NCBI GenBank assembly: GCA_024235395.1
Contig: JACKMK010000003.1
Span: 248,001 to 312,000, forward strand
DNA length: 64,000 bases
From: Chromatiaceae bacterium
GTDB lineage: Bacteria; Pseudomonadota; Gammaproteobacteria; Chromatiales; Chromatiaceae
Direction: 5' to 3'
Positions 24,238 through 32,174 of the stretch are shown in pieces. A program made the position numbers and the translations under genes. Under the pieces are notes generated by a model, which saw nothing but the letters and a program-made list of their open reading frames with translations, ran no database searches and was not told the origin of the DNA. Numbering within the stretch: position 1 is the stretch's first letter; the number at the start of each line of letters is the position of its first letter.

Positions 24238-25758
24238 TCATCCGCCCTTCGCGAACAGCCTGTACGCGAGATTGTCGGTTTCCTCGCTGTAGGCATACCC
24301 GCTTGTCTGCAGATAGCTCCGGAACTCGCGAACCGCCTTGCTGCCCAACTGCAGCCCGACCAGGACCCTGCCGTATGCGGCACCGTGATTCCGGTAGTGG
24401 AACAGGCTGATATTCCAGCCGCGCGACAGGCCTTTGAGAAAATCCAGCAGCGCGCCCGGGCGTTCGGGGAACTCGAAACGGAACAGCTTCTCGTCTATCG
24501 CCTGAGGGGCATGGCCACCCACCATATAGCGGATGTGCAGCTTCGCGGTCTCGTTGTCGGTCAGATCGACGACCTCGAAGCCCCGTTCGACCAACTGTGC
24601 GAGCAGTTCTTTGCGCTCGGCCATACCATTGCGCAGTTCGACCCCGCAAAACACCTGCGCACGCTGCTGATCCGAGTACCGATAGTTGAACTCGGTGATA
24701 CTGCGCTTACCCAGGGCCCGGCAAAAGGCAAGGAAGCTACCCGGCTTTTCGGGTATCTGGACCGCAAGCAACGCCTCGCGTTGCTCACCCACCTCCGCAC
24801 GCTCGGCGATATGCCGTAGGCGATCGAAGTTTACGTTGGCGCCGCTGAGGATACCGATGAGCGTCTGTGCGGAAACACCTTCGCGCGCGACATATTTCTT
24901 GATGCCCGCAATCGCCAGCGCACCGGCCGGCTCGGCGACACTGCGGGTGTCGTCAAATACGTCCTTGATCGCCGCACAGATCTCGTCGGTGCTTACCAAC
25001 AACACCTCGTCGACCAGCTTGCGCGCGATACGAAAGGTTTCACTACCGATCTGACGCACCGCGACACCGTCTGCAAAAAGGCCGACACGCGGCAATACCA
25101 CACGCCTCCCCGCGGCCATCGCCCGCTCCAGAGTCGGCGCATCATCGGGCTCGACGCCGATCACCTTGATGTCGGGACGTACGTGTTTGATGTACGCCGC
25201 GACACCGGCGATCAGGCCGCCACCACCAACCGGTACGAAGACCGCATGGATCGGGTCGGCATGCTGGCGAAGGATCTCCATACCGATCGTGCCCTGGCCA
25301 GCAATCACGTCGGGATCATCAAACGGATGGATGAATGTCAGCTCACGCTCCTTCGAAAGATGCATAGCGTGTGCGTAGGCATCGTCGTAGGAATCTCCCT
25401 GCAGCACCGCCTTGCCACCGAGACGACGCACCGTTTCCACTTTGATCCCCGGCGTGGTCACTGGCATCACAATGGTGGTGCTGACGCCCAGGCGCTGACC
25501 GGCGAGGGCGACGCCTTGGGCATGATTGCCAGCCGATGCCGCCACCACGCCCCGAGTGCGCAGTTCCTCGGGAAGCTGGTAAATCTTGTTATAGGCGCCA
25601 CGCAGTTTGAACGAGAACACCTGCTGCTCGTCCTCGCGCTTCAGCAACACCCGGTTGCCGGTCCGCGACGAAAGTCGCGTTGCCACCTGCAGGGGCGACT
25701 CGACCGCCACGTCGTAGACGCGCGCCCTGAGTATTCGTTCTATGTAGTTTCTTGACAT
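24238..25758 (-). CDS. ilvA: threonine ammonia-lyase, biosynthetic (IlvA)
   Basis: PLP enzyme that deaminates threonine to 2-oxobutanoate, the first step to isoleucine. The 506-residue length includes a catalytic fold type II domain, with the PLP lysine in FSFKLRGAYNK (Lys51) and the phosphate loop GGGGLIAGVAAYI, and two C-terminal ACT-like regulatory domains (FPERPGALLDFL, EKPGSFLAFCRALG) expected to bind isoleucine and valine. Those domains mark the biosynthetic, feedback-regulated form. It is divergent from rpiA, an arrangement common in proteobacteria. Confidence 0.95.
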   Translation of the reverse strand: MSRNYIERILRARVYDVAVESPLQVATRLSSRTGNRVLLKREDEQQVFSFKLRGAYNKIYQLPEELRTRGVVAASAGNHAQGVALAGQRLGVSTTIVMPVTTPGIKVETVRRLGGKAVLQGDSYDDAYAHAMHLSKERELTFIHPFDDPDVIAGQGTIGMEILRQHADPIHAVFVPVGGGGLIAGVAAYIKHVRPDIKVIGVEPDDAPTLERAMAAGRRVVLPRVGLFADGVAVRQIGSETFRIARKLVDEVLLVSTDEICAAIKDVFDDTRSVAEPAGALAIAGIKKYVAREGVSAQTLIGILSGANVNFDRLRHIAERAEVGEQREALLAVQIPEKPGSFLAFCRALGKRSITEFNYRYSDQQRAQVFCGVELRNGMAERKELLAQLVERGFEVVDLTDNETAKLHIRYMVGGHAPQAIDEKLFRFEFPERPGALLDFLKGLSRGWNISLFHYRNHGAAYGRVLVGLQLGSKAVREFRSYLQTSGYAYSEETDNLAYRLFAKGG

Positions 25759-26013
25759 GTTCGTTGTTGGGGGTCAGACGTGACGCCACGCGGCGACAAC
25801 CGCCGGGTCGCGGTGTTCTCGCGCCAGTCGCGGTACGACCGGCACACCCTAGTGTATGTCAGTGCCGCATCGCGCGCTGCCTCACTTCGGGCCCGACAGC
25901 ATCATGGTCCCGCACCCGACGTCGATATCGCAGTGGCCCGTCGTCGTGCTTCGGTGATAACGTCTGCCGCCGGCATGAAGCACAGGCAACCGGCCTGAAT
26001 CGTGAGGAGACAT

Positions 26014-26673
26014 ATGAACGCAGACGAAATGAAACGACAGGCAGCCGAGGCGGCCATCCAATTCTTGCCCCAGGGCGGCATCATCGGTGTCGGCACCGGG
26101 TCGACGGTCAATCACTTTATCGACGCCTTCGCGGCGGTGAAAGGTCGCTTCGAAGGCGCCGTGTCGAGCTCCGAGGCCTCGACCGAACGCATGAAGAAAC
26201 TTGGCATACCGGTTCTGGACCTGAACGCCACCGGCGGCCTGGAGGTCTATGTGGACGGCGCCGACGAGTCCAACCGACAACTCCAGCTCATCAAGGGCGG
26301 CGGTGGCGCATTGACCCGGGAGAAAATCGTCGCGGCGGCGAGTAAAAAGTTCGTATGCATTGCCGACGAAAGCAAGCTGGTCGACATCCTCGGAAAGTTT
26401 CCGTTGCCGGTAGAGGTGATACCAATGGCTCGCAGCTATGTCGCGCGCGAGTTGGTCGCACTCGGCGGCACGCCTGTGCTGCGCGAAGGTTTCGTGACCG
26501 ACAACGGCAATCTCATCCTCGACGTGCACGACATGGAGATCATGGAGCCGATGAAGCTCGAGACCCAGATCAACCAGCTGGCCGGCGTCGTGACTGTCGG
26601 CATCTTTGCACACCGCCCGGCCGACGTCTTGATCCTCGGCACGCCCGACGGACCGCGCATCGTTCAGCCCTGA
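26014..26673 (+). CDS. rpiA: ribose-5-phosphate isomerase A
   Basis: Interconverts ribose-5-phosphate and ribulose-5-phosphate in the non-oxidative pentose phosphate pathway. The 219-residue product has IIGVGTGSTVNHFI, SSSEASTERMKKLGIP, VYVDGADESN (catalytic Asp residues) and IKGGGGALTREKIVAAAS, all conserved in RpiA. The ATG at 26014 is used because it follows a GAGGAGA ribosome site; the upstream in-frame ATG at 26002 has none. It is divergent from ilvA with a 255-base gap between start codons. Confidence 0.96.
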   Translation: MNADEMKRQAAEAAIQFLPQGGIIGVGTGSTVNHFIDAFAAVKGRFEGAVSSSEASTERMKKLGIPVLDLNATGGLEVYVDGADESNRQLQLIKGGGGALTREKIVAAASKKFVCIADESKLVDILGKFPLPVEVIPMARSYVARELVALGGTPVLREGFVTDNGNLILDVHDMEIMEPMKLETQINQLAGVVTVGIFAHRPADVLILGTPDGPRIVQP

Positions 26674-26761
26674 GCACTCGTCAGGCCCGATCGCGACTGG
26701 CGCGCGCCCAGTCGCGCAGTTCGCTGCCAGTTCGCCTGTCGAAACACCATCGCGGTACTAA

Positions 26762-26787
26762 GAAAAACGGGGCCCGAAGGCCCCGTT
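26762..26787 (-). terminator. rho-independent terminator after the porin gene
   Basis: On the minus strand AACGGGGCC-TTCG-GGCCCCGTT forms a tetraloop hairpin followed directly by a T run. It lies about 28 bases after the porin stop codon. Confidence 0.85.
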
Positions 26788-26814
26788 CCAGATCACTGCC
26801 GTCTGATTCGGAAA

Positions 26815-27804
26815 TCAGAAGTCGTGGATCATACCCAGCGAGAAGACGTCGTCGTCGGTGCTGCTGCCACCTTCGTTGTCCTGCTCGGCCGACGCATAAG
26901 CCGCGTAGACTTTGGTACGCTTGCTGAAATTATGCTCTGCGGCCAAACCCCAACCACTGGTATCGTAGGTGTCTTCCATATCGGAGTCAGTGTACAGAAC
27001 GCTCACAGCATTGTTACCGAAGGTGAACTTGCCGGTCACTGCCCACGCGTCATAATCGGTGCCATCGAGATCCGAGGTCTCGTACTGAGCTCCGATGCTA
27101 AAGGCATTCATGGTCATGCTCGCACCCACCTGCAGAACATCAACATCCGTCGCACCCGGCAGATCGTTGTAATCAGTGTAGCCGACGCTGGCCCTCAGGC
27201 CGTTGCTGCTGAACATGGCGCCAACAGAGTAGGCATCGTTCAGGTCGGCAGAGTCGCCGTCGGTAGCTTCACCCGGAACAACTGCACCTGCAACAGAGAA
27301 ACCGCCGAAGCTCGGAGAAACATAGGCAATCGCGTTATCTGCGCGGCACTCGTGAAACACTCCGATCGGAGCACTGCCTTGGCGCGAGAAGTCGCAGTTC
27401 CTCAGGTTGAGGTCAACAATCGAGTCACCCAGACGCTCGTTGCCGGCGGCATAGAAGGCGACTTTCTGGGGGGTGTCGTGTTTGCCGACGAGGAAGGTAC
27501 CCCAGTCGCCGGCCAGGCCGACGAAGGTATTGCGGCCGCCATTGATGCCCGCGTTGTCGTCAACGTCGATACCGAACTCGAACTGGTAGATAGCCTTGAG
27601 GCCGTTACCCAGATCTTCCGACCCCTTGAAGCCGAGGCGCGACGAACGGCTGTTGACTTCGTAGTTGTCTTTGTCACCAAAGCTTTCTTCGTCGTTCATA
27701 TCGACGGACACGTGCGCGCGACCGTAGACGACTGAATCGGCGAAAGCAGCCGGGGCAGCCACGACAGCAGCGACGATGGCTGCAGCGATAAGCTTTTTGT
27801 TCAT
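26815..27804 (-). CDS. Gram-negative porin
   Basis: A 329-residue outer-membrane protein. A Sec signal peptide (MNKKLIAAAIVAAVVAAPAAFA) precedes the first strand DSVVYGRAHVSVDMND. The body alternates short aromatic-edged beta strands with acidic turns, contains SRLGFKGSEDLGNGLKAIYQFEFGID, a typical trimeric-porin motif, and ends with phenylalanine (MIHDF), as needed for BamA recognition. One cysteine pair (RNCDFSR and FHECRAD) may form a disulfide in a surface loop. It is a general diffusion-type porin of the 16-strand kind; selectivity cannot be read. Monocistronic with its own promoter and terminator. Confidence 0.92.
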   Translation of the reverse strand: MNKKLIAAAIVAAVVAAPAAFADSVVYGRAHVSVDMNDEESFGDKDNYEVNSRSSRLGFKGSEDLGNGLKAIYQFEFGIDVDDNAGINGGRNTFVGLAGDWGTFLVGKHDTPQKVAFYAAGNERLGDSIVDLNLRNCDFSRQGSAPIGVFHECRADNAIAYVSPSFGGFSVAGAVVPGEATDGDSADLNDAYSVGAMFSSNGLRASVGYTDYNDLPGATDVDVLQVGASMTMNAFSIGAQYETSDLDGTDYDAWAVTGKFTFGNNAVSVLYTDSDMEDTYDTSGWGLAAEHNFSKRTKVYAAYASAEQDNEGGSSTDDDVFSLGMIHDF

Positions 27805-27856
27805 TGAGGACTCCCGTAAAGAGGTTTGGTTAAAAAGAAATAGCTGTGCAGGCAGA

Positions 27857-27885
27857 ATACTAGTGGTTCCCATGCGACAAAGCAA
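27857..27885 (-). promoter_or_regulatory. probable porin promoter
   Basis: On the minus strand TTGCTT (27880-27885) and TAGTAT (27857-27862) are 17 bases apart, about 50 bases before the porin ATG at 27804. The rest of the 312-base gap between the porin start and the tRNA-Gln gene is AT-rich; I see no gene in it. Confidence 0.5.
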
Positions 27886-28116
27886 GCAATTTTTGTAAAA
27901 AATCCACACCGGGAGACGTCGTTGCAAAAATGAAACACCTTCGATTTCTGCAAGTGACTGAAAAACAGAAACTTACGTTCTTGCTTACAGTTACGGTCGG
28001 ATTCTAAAGGGCTTTAGCGATTGAGCCGCGGTCCATTGCGGATACCGCTGCCCCGCCATGGAGCAAACCCCAACCACAGCTCCGGCGGAGGGCTGGCAAT
28101 GTGTCATTTCACCGAA

Positions 28117-28192
28117 TGGCTGGGGCGCGAGGGGTCGAACCTCGAACCTACGGAGTCAGAGTCCGTCGCTCTGCCAATTGAGCTACGCCCCA
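28117..28192 (-). tRNA. tRNA-Gln (anticodon CTG)
   Basis: A 76-base cloverleaf on the minus strand with the 3' CCA encoded. The acceptor stem is TGGGGCG/CGCCCCA, the D arm GCTC/GAGC, the anticodon arm ACGGA-CTCTGAC-TCCGT with anticodon CTG (reads CAG), and the T arm CGAGG-TTCGACC-CCTCG. The U1-A72 pair with discriminator G73 is the normal glutamine identity pattern. It lies 50 bases after rpsI in the same direction. Confidence 0.96.
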
Positions 28193-28199
28193 ATAGAAG

Positions 28200-28218
28200 C
28201 GGGGGCTCGGGGCCCCCG
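28200..28218 (-). terminator. GC-rich hairpin between rpsI and tRNA-Gln
   Basis: A seven-base-pair stem CGGGGGC/GCCCCCG with a five-base loop follows rpsI. There is no clear T run, so it may be a weak terminator or a processing site if rpsI and the tRNA are cotranscribed. Confidence 0.45.
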
Positions 28219-28242
28219 GGATCGATCTTCTCGCAGGCTGGA

Positions 28243-28635
28243 TCAGCGCTTCGAGTATTGCGGACGCTTGCGCGCCTTATGCAGTCCGACCTTCTTACGC
28301 TCGACCATGCGCGCGTCGCGGGTCAGGAAGCCCGCCCGGCGCAACGGCGACCGCATGCTCTCGTCGTGTTCCGCCAGCGCGCGCGCGATGCCGTGACGGA
28401 TCGCGCCAGCCTGGCCGGTGGTCCCACCGCCGGAAACCGTGACGTTGACATCGAACTTGTCGGCCATCTCGGTCACCACCAGTGGTTGGCGCACCACCAT
28501 GCGGGCCGTCTCGCGACCGAAGAATTTGTCCAGCGGGCGCCCGTTGACGGTGATGTCGCCGTTGCCGCGGCTCAGAAATACACGAGCCGTCGAGGTCTTG
28601 CGTCGGCCGGTACCGTAATTCATCTGCTGTGCCAT
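28243..28635 (-). CDS. rpsI: 30S ribosomal protein S9
   Basis: The 130-residue S9 contacts tRNA in the P site through its C-terminal tail. Family landmarks are YGTGRRKTSTARVFL, the central SGGGTTGQAGAIRHGIARAL and the C-terminal KKVGLHKARKRPQYSKR. It is cotranscribed with rplM, which ends 14 bases upstream, in the universal rplM-rpsI order. Confidence 0.98.
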   Translation of the reverse strand: MAQQMNYGTGRRKTSTARVFLSRGNGDITVNGRPLDKFFGRETARMVVRQPLVVTEMADKFDVNVTVSGGGTTGQAGAIRHGIARALAEHDESMRSPLRRAGFLTRDARMVERKKVGLHKARKRPQYSKR

Positions 28636-28649
28636 GTGTAGAATCGTCC

Positions 28650-29081
28650 TCAGATATCCAGCGGCTTCGGCTGCTGCGCCTGGTGCTTGTGCTCAGGCCC
28701 GCTAAAGATACGCAGTTTCTTCATCATTGCGCGCCCGAGCGGATTGCGCGGCAACATCCCGCGCACAGCGGTCTCGATGACACGCTCCGGTGCCTTCTGC
28801 AACTGTTTTTCCAGGCTGATCGACTTCAGGTTGCCGACGTAGCCGGTAACGTGATGGTACATCTTGTCTTTCAGCTTGTTACCGGTGACCGCGACCTTTT
28901 CCGCGTTGACCACCACGATGTAGTCGCCAGTGTCGACGTGCGGCGTGAAAATTGGCTTGTGTTTGCCTTTCAATCTGCGGGCGATCTCCGACGCGAGGCG
29001 ACCGAGGGTCTTGCCTTCAGCATCGACGAGATACCATTCCCGGCGGACTTCGGCGGGCTTTGCGCTTACCGTGGTGCTCAT
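28650..29081 (-). CDS. rplM: 50S ribosomal protein L13
   Basis: The 143-residue L13 is an early-assembly protein of the large subunit. Diagnostic segments are REWYLVDAEGKTLGRLASEIA, HVDTGDYIVVVNAEKVAVTGNK and VRGMLPRNPLGRAMMKKL. It is the first gene of rplM-rpsI. In E. coli L13 represses its own operon through the leader RNA; whether the roughly 100 bases upstream here contain such a site cannot be told. Confidence 0.98.
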   Translation of the reverse strand: MSTTVSAKPAEVRREWYLVDAEGKTLGRLASEIARRLKGKHKPIFTPHVDTGDYIVVVNAEKVAVTGNKLKDKMYHHVTGYVGNLKSISLEKQLQKAPERVIETAVRGMLPRNPLGRAMMKKLRIFSGPEHKHQAQQPKPLDI

Positions 29082-29181
29082 TGAATCCTGCTCCGGACGA
29101 GGAGTTTACGCTGTGTCACGAAAGGGCGCGCATGTTACCGAGGAATCAACGACCAGGCAAGCGTTTCATTCCAAACGCAAA

Positions 29182-29213
29182 GCAAAAAAAAGCGCGACGG
29201 GGGATGTCGCGCT
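29182..29213 (-). terminator. strong rho-independent terminator upstream of rplM
   Basis: On the minus strand AGCGCGAC and GTCGCGCT form an eight-base-pair stem with a seven-base C-rich loop, followed by eight T. It can end transcription coming from the ferredoxin gene or from the promoter-like element at 29274-29302. Confidence 0.9.
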
Positions 29214-29268
29214 CAATAATAACCACCAAAGGAGGATGGAGGACAACCGATCCAATTGAATCGGTATG
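29182..29268 (-). ncRNA. candidate small RNA with exposed CCUCC motifs
   Basis: Between the ferredoxin and rplM genes the minus strand has a TTGACA box (29297-29302), a GAATAT element 17 bases downstream (29274-29279), and about 60 bases later the strong terminator. The predicted transcript of about 85 bases contains a hairpin (ACCGATTC around AATT, 29246-29265), then an unstructured stretch with CCTCC twice (29233-29244), then the terminator. CCUCC is complementary to Shine-Dalgarno sequences, so this has the layout of a trans-acting anti-SD small RNA. Not matched to any known family; only the layout supports it. Confidence 0.4.
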
Positions 29269-29273
29269 TGTGC

Positions 29274-29302
29274 ATATTCGTATATAATGAAATGCATGTC
29301 AA
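29274..29302 (-). promoter_or_regulatory. promoter-like element for the candidate small RNA or rplM
   Basis: A consensus -35 box TTGACA is followed after 17 bases by GAATAT, a weak -10 match. Transcription would start near 29267 on the minus strand and meet the terminator at 29213-29182 before reaching rplM. Confidence 0.4.
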
Positions 29303-29347
29303 CCCCTCCACGGTGCTTTGATCGCATCCGTGGCCCAGGAACCACAT

Positions 29348-29674
29348 TCAGGGGAGCGGCAAGGCGCCGAGTTGTAGGCGCTCGACAATCTCGCCATTCA
29401 CCAAGTGCCGGTCGATGATCTCGTCCAGGTCCTGACGGTCCACATAGGTGTACCAGACCGCTTCGGGGTACACGACGATCACCGGCCCCAGCGCGCAGCG
29501 GTCGAGACATCCCGCATTGTTTATGCGCACCCTGCCCGGTCCGCTGATCCCGAGCTCCTTGCAACGTTGTTTGACGTAGTCGCGGGCCTCCTGGGCACCG
29601 CATTGAGTGCAACACTGGCTGCCGTCGTCGCGCTTGTTGGTGCAAAAGAACACGTGATGAGAGAAATAACTCAT
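29348..29674 (-). CDS. thioredoxin-like [2Fe-2S] ferredoxin domain protein
   Basis: A 108-residue protein of the (2Fe-2S) ferredoxin/NuoE-like fold. The start YFSHHVFFCTNKRDDGSQCC and the later RINNAGCLDRCALGPVIVVYPEA carry the cysteines that ligate the cluster in this family; the electron partner is not known. The ATG at 29674 is chosen because MSYFSHHVFFC is the family start; a perfect TATAAT on this strand at 29709-29714 supports a promoter just upstream. It is divergent from the GlcF-like gene, 46 bases away. Confidence 0.86.
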   Translation of the reverse strand: MSYFSHHVFFCTNKRDDGSQCCTQCGAQEARDYVKQRCKELGISGPGRVRINNAGCLDRCALGPVIVVYPEAVWYTYVDRQDLDEIIDRHLVNGEIVERLQLGALPLP

Positions 29675-29708
29675 GCAAGAACCCAGACAAGGCCCAAATC
29701 GTGGTCGC

Positions 29709-29714
29709 ATTATA
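29709..29714 (-). promoter_or_regulatory. -10 box of the ferredoxin gene
   Basis: A perfect TATAAT on the minus strand stands 35 bases before the ATG at 29674, within the 46-base divergent gap. No convincing -35 box is seen. Confidence 0.45.
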
Positions 29715-29720
29715 TAGGGC

Positions 29721-30899
29721 ATGCCGAGACCTGAACCCGACCAACGACTCAAACTGGAACTGGATCGCTGCGTAAAGTGCGGCTTGTGTCTGCCGGAATG
29801 CCCAACCTACCGCCTGCGTACCAACGAAAACGAGTCTCCACGGGGCCGCATCGCATTGATCGAAGGACTGGTCGGTGGCCGCCTGAGCGCCGATGCACCG
29901 TTGATGCGCCACCTGGACAGCTGCCTGGCATGCCGACGCTGCGAACGGGTCTGCCCATCCAAGGTACGCTACGGCCACTTGATCGACACGGTGCGCGCCA
30001 GGACACCACATCAGGTCCCGTTTCCGTTGCGCTGGCTAGACCGTCCAGGCGTCATGCGGCTGGGAACCCGGCTGGCCCGGCTGTTGCCCCTTGGCCTGTC
30101 ACGACCGTTCGGTGCGCTGCAGCGCATGCACCGCCTTGCCCGCGCTTTGCCCATTCGGGGGGCCGCACCGGCACCCGGCGACTACCCTCCCCTCGGTGAA
30201 GCCCGGCGCGGGAGGATCGCGCTGTTTGTCGGTTGCGCCGGTTCCGCGCAGCAGCCGGGTACGCTGGGCGCGGCGCTGACGCTTTTGCGACGCGTCGGAT
30301 TCACCGTTTCCATCGTCACCGAGCCAGGGTGTTGCGGCGCCCTCGCTCAGCATGCCGGCGATACCCGACGCGCAGCACAACTCGCGGAACGCAATCGACG
30401 CGCCCTAGACGGCGGTTTCGATGCCATCGTGAGCGTCGCCAGCGGTTGTGGCATCCACCTCGACGACTACGCACCGGCGCTGCCGGCGCCGCACTACGAC
30501 ATCAACCGGTTCCTGATCGAGCAAGGCCGGCTCAGCGCAGACGACTTCCGGCCGAGCAATCGAAGCGTGGCCCTGCACACACCGTGCAGCGTTCAGAATG
30601 TCTACCGGGGTGAAAAATGGGCACGGGAGTTACTGGCATTGATTCCGCAACTCCGGGTCGAAGCGCTCGGCGAAGCAGGCCAGTGTTGCGGCGCCGCCGG
30701 AGACTACATGCTGAGGCATCCACATACCGCGCAACAGCTGCGCAAGCCGCTGCTTGCGCAGTTCGTCGCGCTCGGCAGCGAATCGTTGCTGACCAGCAAT
30801 ATCGGCTGCGCGATGCACCTGGCTGACGGACTGAGGGAAAACCCGTTGCCGGTTCACGTGCTGCACCCGGTCGAGCTGTTGGCCGAACAATTGAAATAG
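29721..30899 (+). CDS. (Fe-S)-binding protein, GlcF/CCG-domain family
   Basis: A 392-residue protein resembling GlcF, the iron-sulfur subunit of glycolate oxidase. Two ferredoxin-like CxxCxxCxxxCP clusters lie near the N-terminus (CVKCGLCLPECPTY at about 17-30 and CLACRRCERVCPSK at about 73-86), followed by two cysteine-rich CCG domains (EPGCCGALAQH and GQCCGAAGDY). GlcD and GlcE, the flavin subunits, are absent next to it, so the electron donor is unknown; it could serve a distant glycolate or lactate dehydrogenase. It is divergent from the ferredoxin gene. Confidence 0.85.
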   Translation: MPRPEPDQRLKLELDRCVKCGLCLPECPTYRLRTNENESPRGRIALIEGLVGGRLSADAPLMRHLDSCLACRRCERVCPSKVRYGHLIDTVRARTPHQVPFPLRWLDRPGVMRLGTRLARLLPLGLSRPFGALQRMHRLARALPIRGAAPAPGDYPPLGEARRGRIALFVGCAGSAQQPGTLGAALTLLRRVGFTVSIVTEPGCCGALAQHAGDTRRAAQLAERNRRALDGGFDAIVSVASGCGIHLDDYAPALPAPHYDINRFLIEQGRLSADDFRPSNRSVALHTPCSVQNVYRGEKWARELLALIPQLRVEALGEAGQCCGAAGDYMLRHPHTAQQLRKPLLAQFVALGSESLLTSNIGCAMHLADGLRENPLPVHVLHPVELLAEQLK

Positions 30900-31000
30900 C
30901 CGTGCGGGTGCGATAGCGTCGCTTTCGATCCACGGTTGATTCAGGGCCCGACGCCCGCCCACCGACCGAACTCCCAAACCGAACGCCTGAGACCCATGCG

Positions 31001-31645
31001 ATGCGCAGCAGAGAATACACGGCGACCGACAGCCTCCTGATCAACGTCGACCAGGCGCTGCGCACCCTGATGGGACGCCCATTGGTGACCGAGCGCCGCA
31101 ACCCAAGTGACGGCGTCGCCGAGACCGAATTGACGGATGCCCAGCGCGATCACATCGCGCGCCTCATGCGCATCAATCATACCGGCGAGGTATGCGCCCA
31201 GGCACTCTATCAGGGACAGGCGCTGACCGCGCGAGACCCGGCGGTGCGCGACAGCATGCAACGTTCCGCCGCCGAAGAAAACGACCACCTCGACTGGTGC
31301 GAGCGGCGCGTCGATGAGCTGGGTGGACGCCTCAGCCTGCTCAATCCGCTGTGGTATGCCGGTTCGTTCGCGATCGGCGCGCTCGCCGGCATCGCCGGGG
31401 ACAAGTGGAGCCTTGGGTTTGTTGCGGAGACCGAGAAACAGGTCGAGGGCCACCTGGACGAACACCTGAACGAGATCCCCGAAGGCGACCAGCGCACCCG
31501 CGCAGTACTCGAGCAGATGAAGGCCGATGAGATCGAGCACGGCCAGAAGGCCCGGCGTTTCGGTGGGATCGACCTCCCGACGCCGGTGCGGCGCCTGATG
31601 CAGGCGACGGCCAAGATCATGACGACGGCGGTGTACCGGATTTGA
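31001..31645 (+). CDS. coq7: Coq7-type demethoxyubiquinone hydroxylase
   Basis: A 214-residue di-iron monooxygenase that hydroxylates C6 of the ubiquinone precursor, the step done by flavoenzyme UbiF in E. coli. The duplicated E-ExxH ligand pattern is visible: HTGEVCAQALYQG and EENDHLDWCE in the first half, EGHLDEHLNE and MKADEIEHGQKARR in the second. Together with UbiH and the UbiI-like hydroxylase it gives the cell all three ring hydroxylation activities. The amber-interrupted gene starts within or just after its stop codon. Confidence 0.94.
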   Translation: MRSREYTATDSLLINVDQALRTLMGRPLVTERRNPSDGVAETELTDAQRDHIARLMRINHTGEVCAQALYQGQALTARDPAVRDSMQRSAAEENDHLDWCERRVDELGGRLSLLNPLWYAGSFAIGALAGIAGDKWSLGFVAETEKQVEGHLDEHLNEIPEGDQRTRAVLEQMKADEIEHGQKARRFGGIDLPTPVRRLMQATAKIMTTAVYRI

Positions 31646-32151
31646 CCCGTTCAGCGCAACGCAACGATCCCAACCGGCGCGAATGCCAACCCTGCACAGC
31701 CTGTTGCGACGGCTAGGTACAGATGGTGATCAACGGCCACGCGGTTTATCCCGGGCACCCCTGTCCACACAGCACCGGCCAAGGTTGCGACGACTATGCG
31801 AACCGTCCCCGTGATCCTTGTATCAATTTCAACTGTGGCTGGGTGGTGCCTGGCAGTCCGCTACCCGACTGGATGAAACCCGACCGTGCCAAGGTCATCG
31901 TGATCTTCAACCGGACGCGCTGGAACGGACTGCCGGTGGACGCCGCGGTACCGGTCGGACACCGCATACCACCACGCGCGCTCGACTGGCTCAAGCGCTT
32001 CGCACAACAACAGGGTAGGCCCCTGTTGTTTTCCGAACAGGTCAAGGAGCAGGGCGTCTACCAGCGCGAACAACTGTTCAGCGCCCACGGTCCGCCGGCT
32101 TTCCGCGAACACGTCGAACGACTGCTGGCCGCCGGCAAACCACTCTGGTGA
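31642..32151 (+). pseudogene. cysteine-cluster (YkgJ-like) protein gene interrupted by an in-frame TAG
   Basis: From a TTG at 31642, overlapping the coq7 stop, the frame reads a 24-residue segment ending CQPCTACCDG, then a TAG at 31714-31716, then two codons and an ATG at 31723 that opens 142 residues beginning MVINGHAVYPG. The two parts join naturally: the first supplies the CxxCTACC cluster half, the second HPCPHSTGQGCDDYANRP and CINFNCGW, and members of this family usually have Trp where the TAG stands (one base from TGG). The 142-residue remainder could still be translated but would lack four cysteines of the expected metal/Fe-S cluster. Function of the family is unknown. Sequencing error or real nonsense mutation cannot be separated here. 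Confidence 0.62.
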
Positions 32152-32174
32152 GCCGGACCCAACATCCGCGCGGC

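Noticed and set aside
29256..29288. Plus-strand promoter TTGAAT with TATAAT in the rplM-ferredoxin gap
   Set aside because: The two boxes are 21 bases apart and no plus-strand gene or RNA starts nearby; the minus-strand elements explain the gap better.
31714..31716. TAG read as pyrrolysine
   Set aside because: No pyl genes are visible and the residue expected at this place is Trp, so a point mutation from TGG is far simpler.
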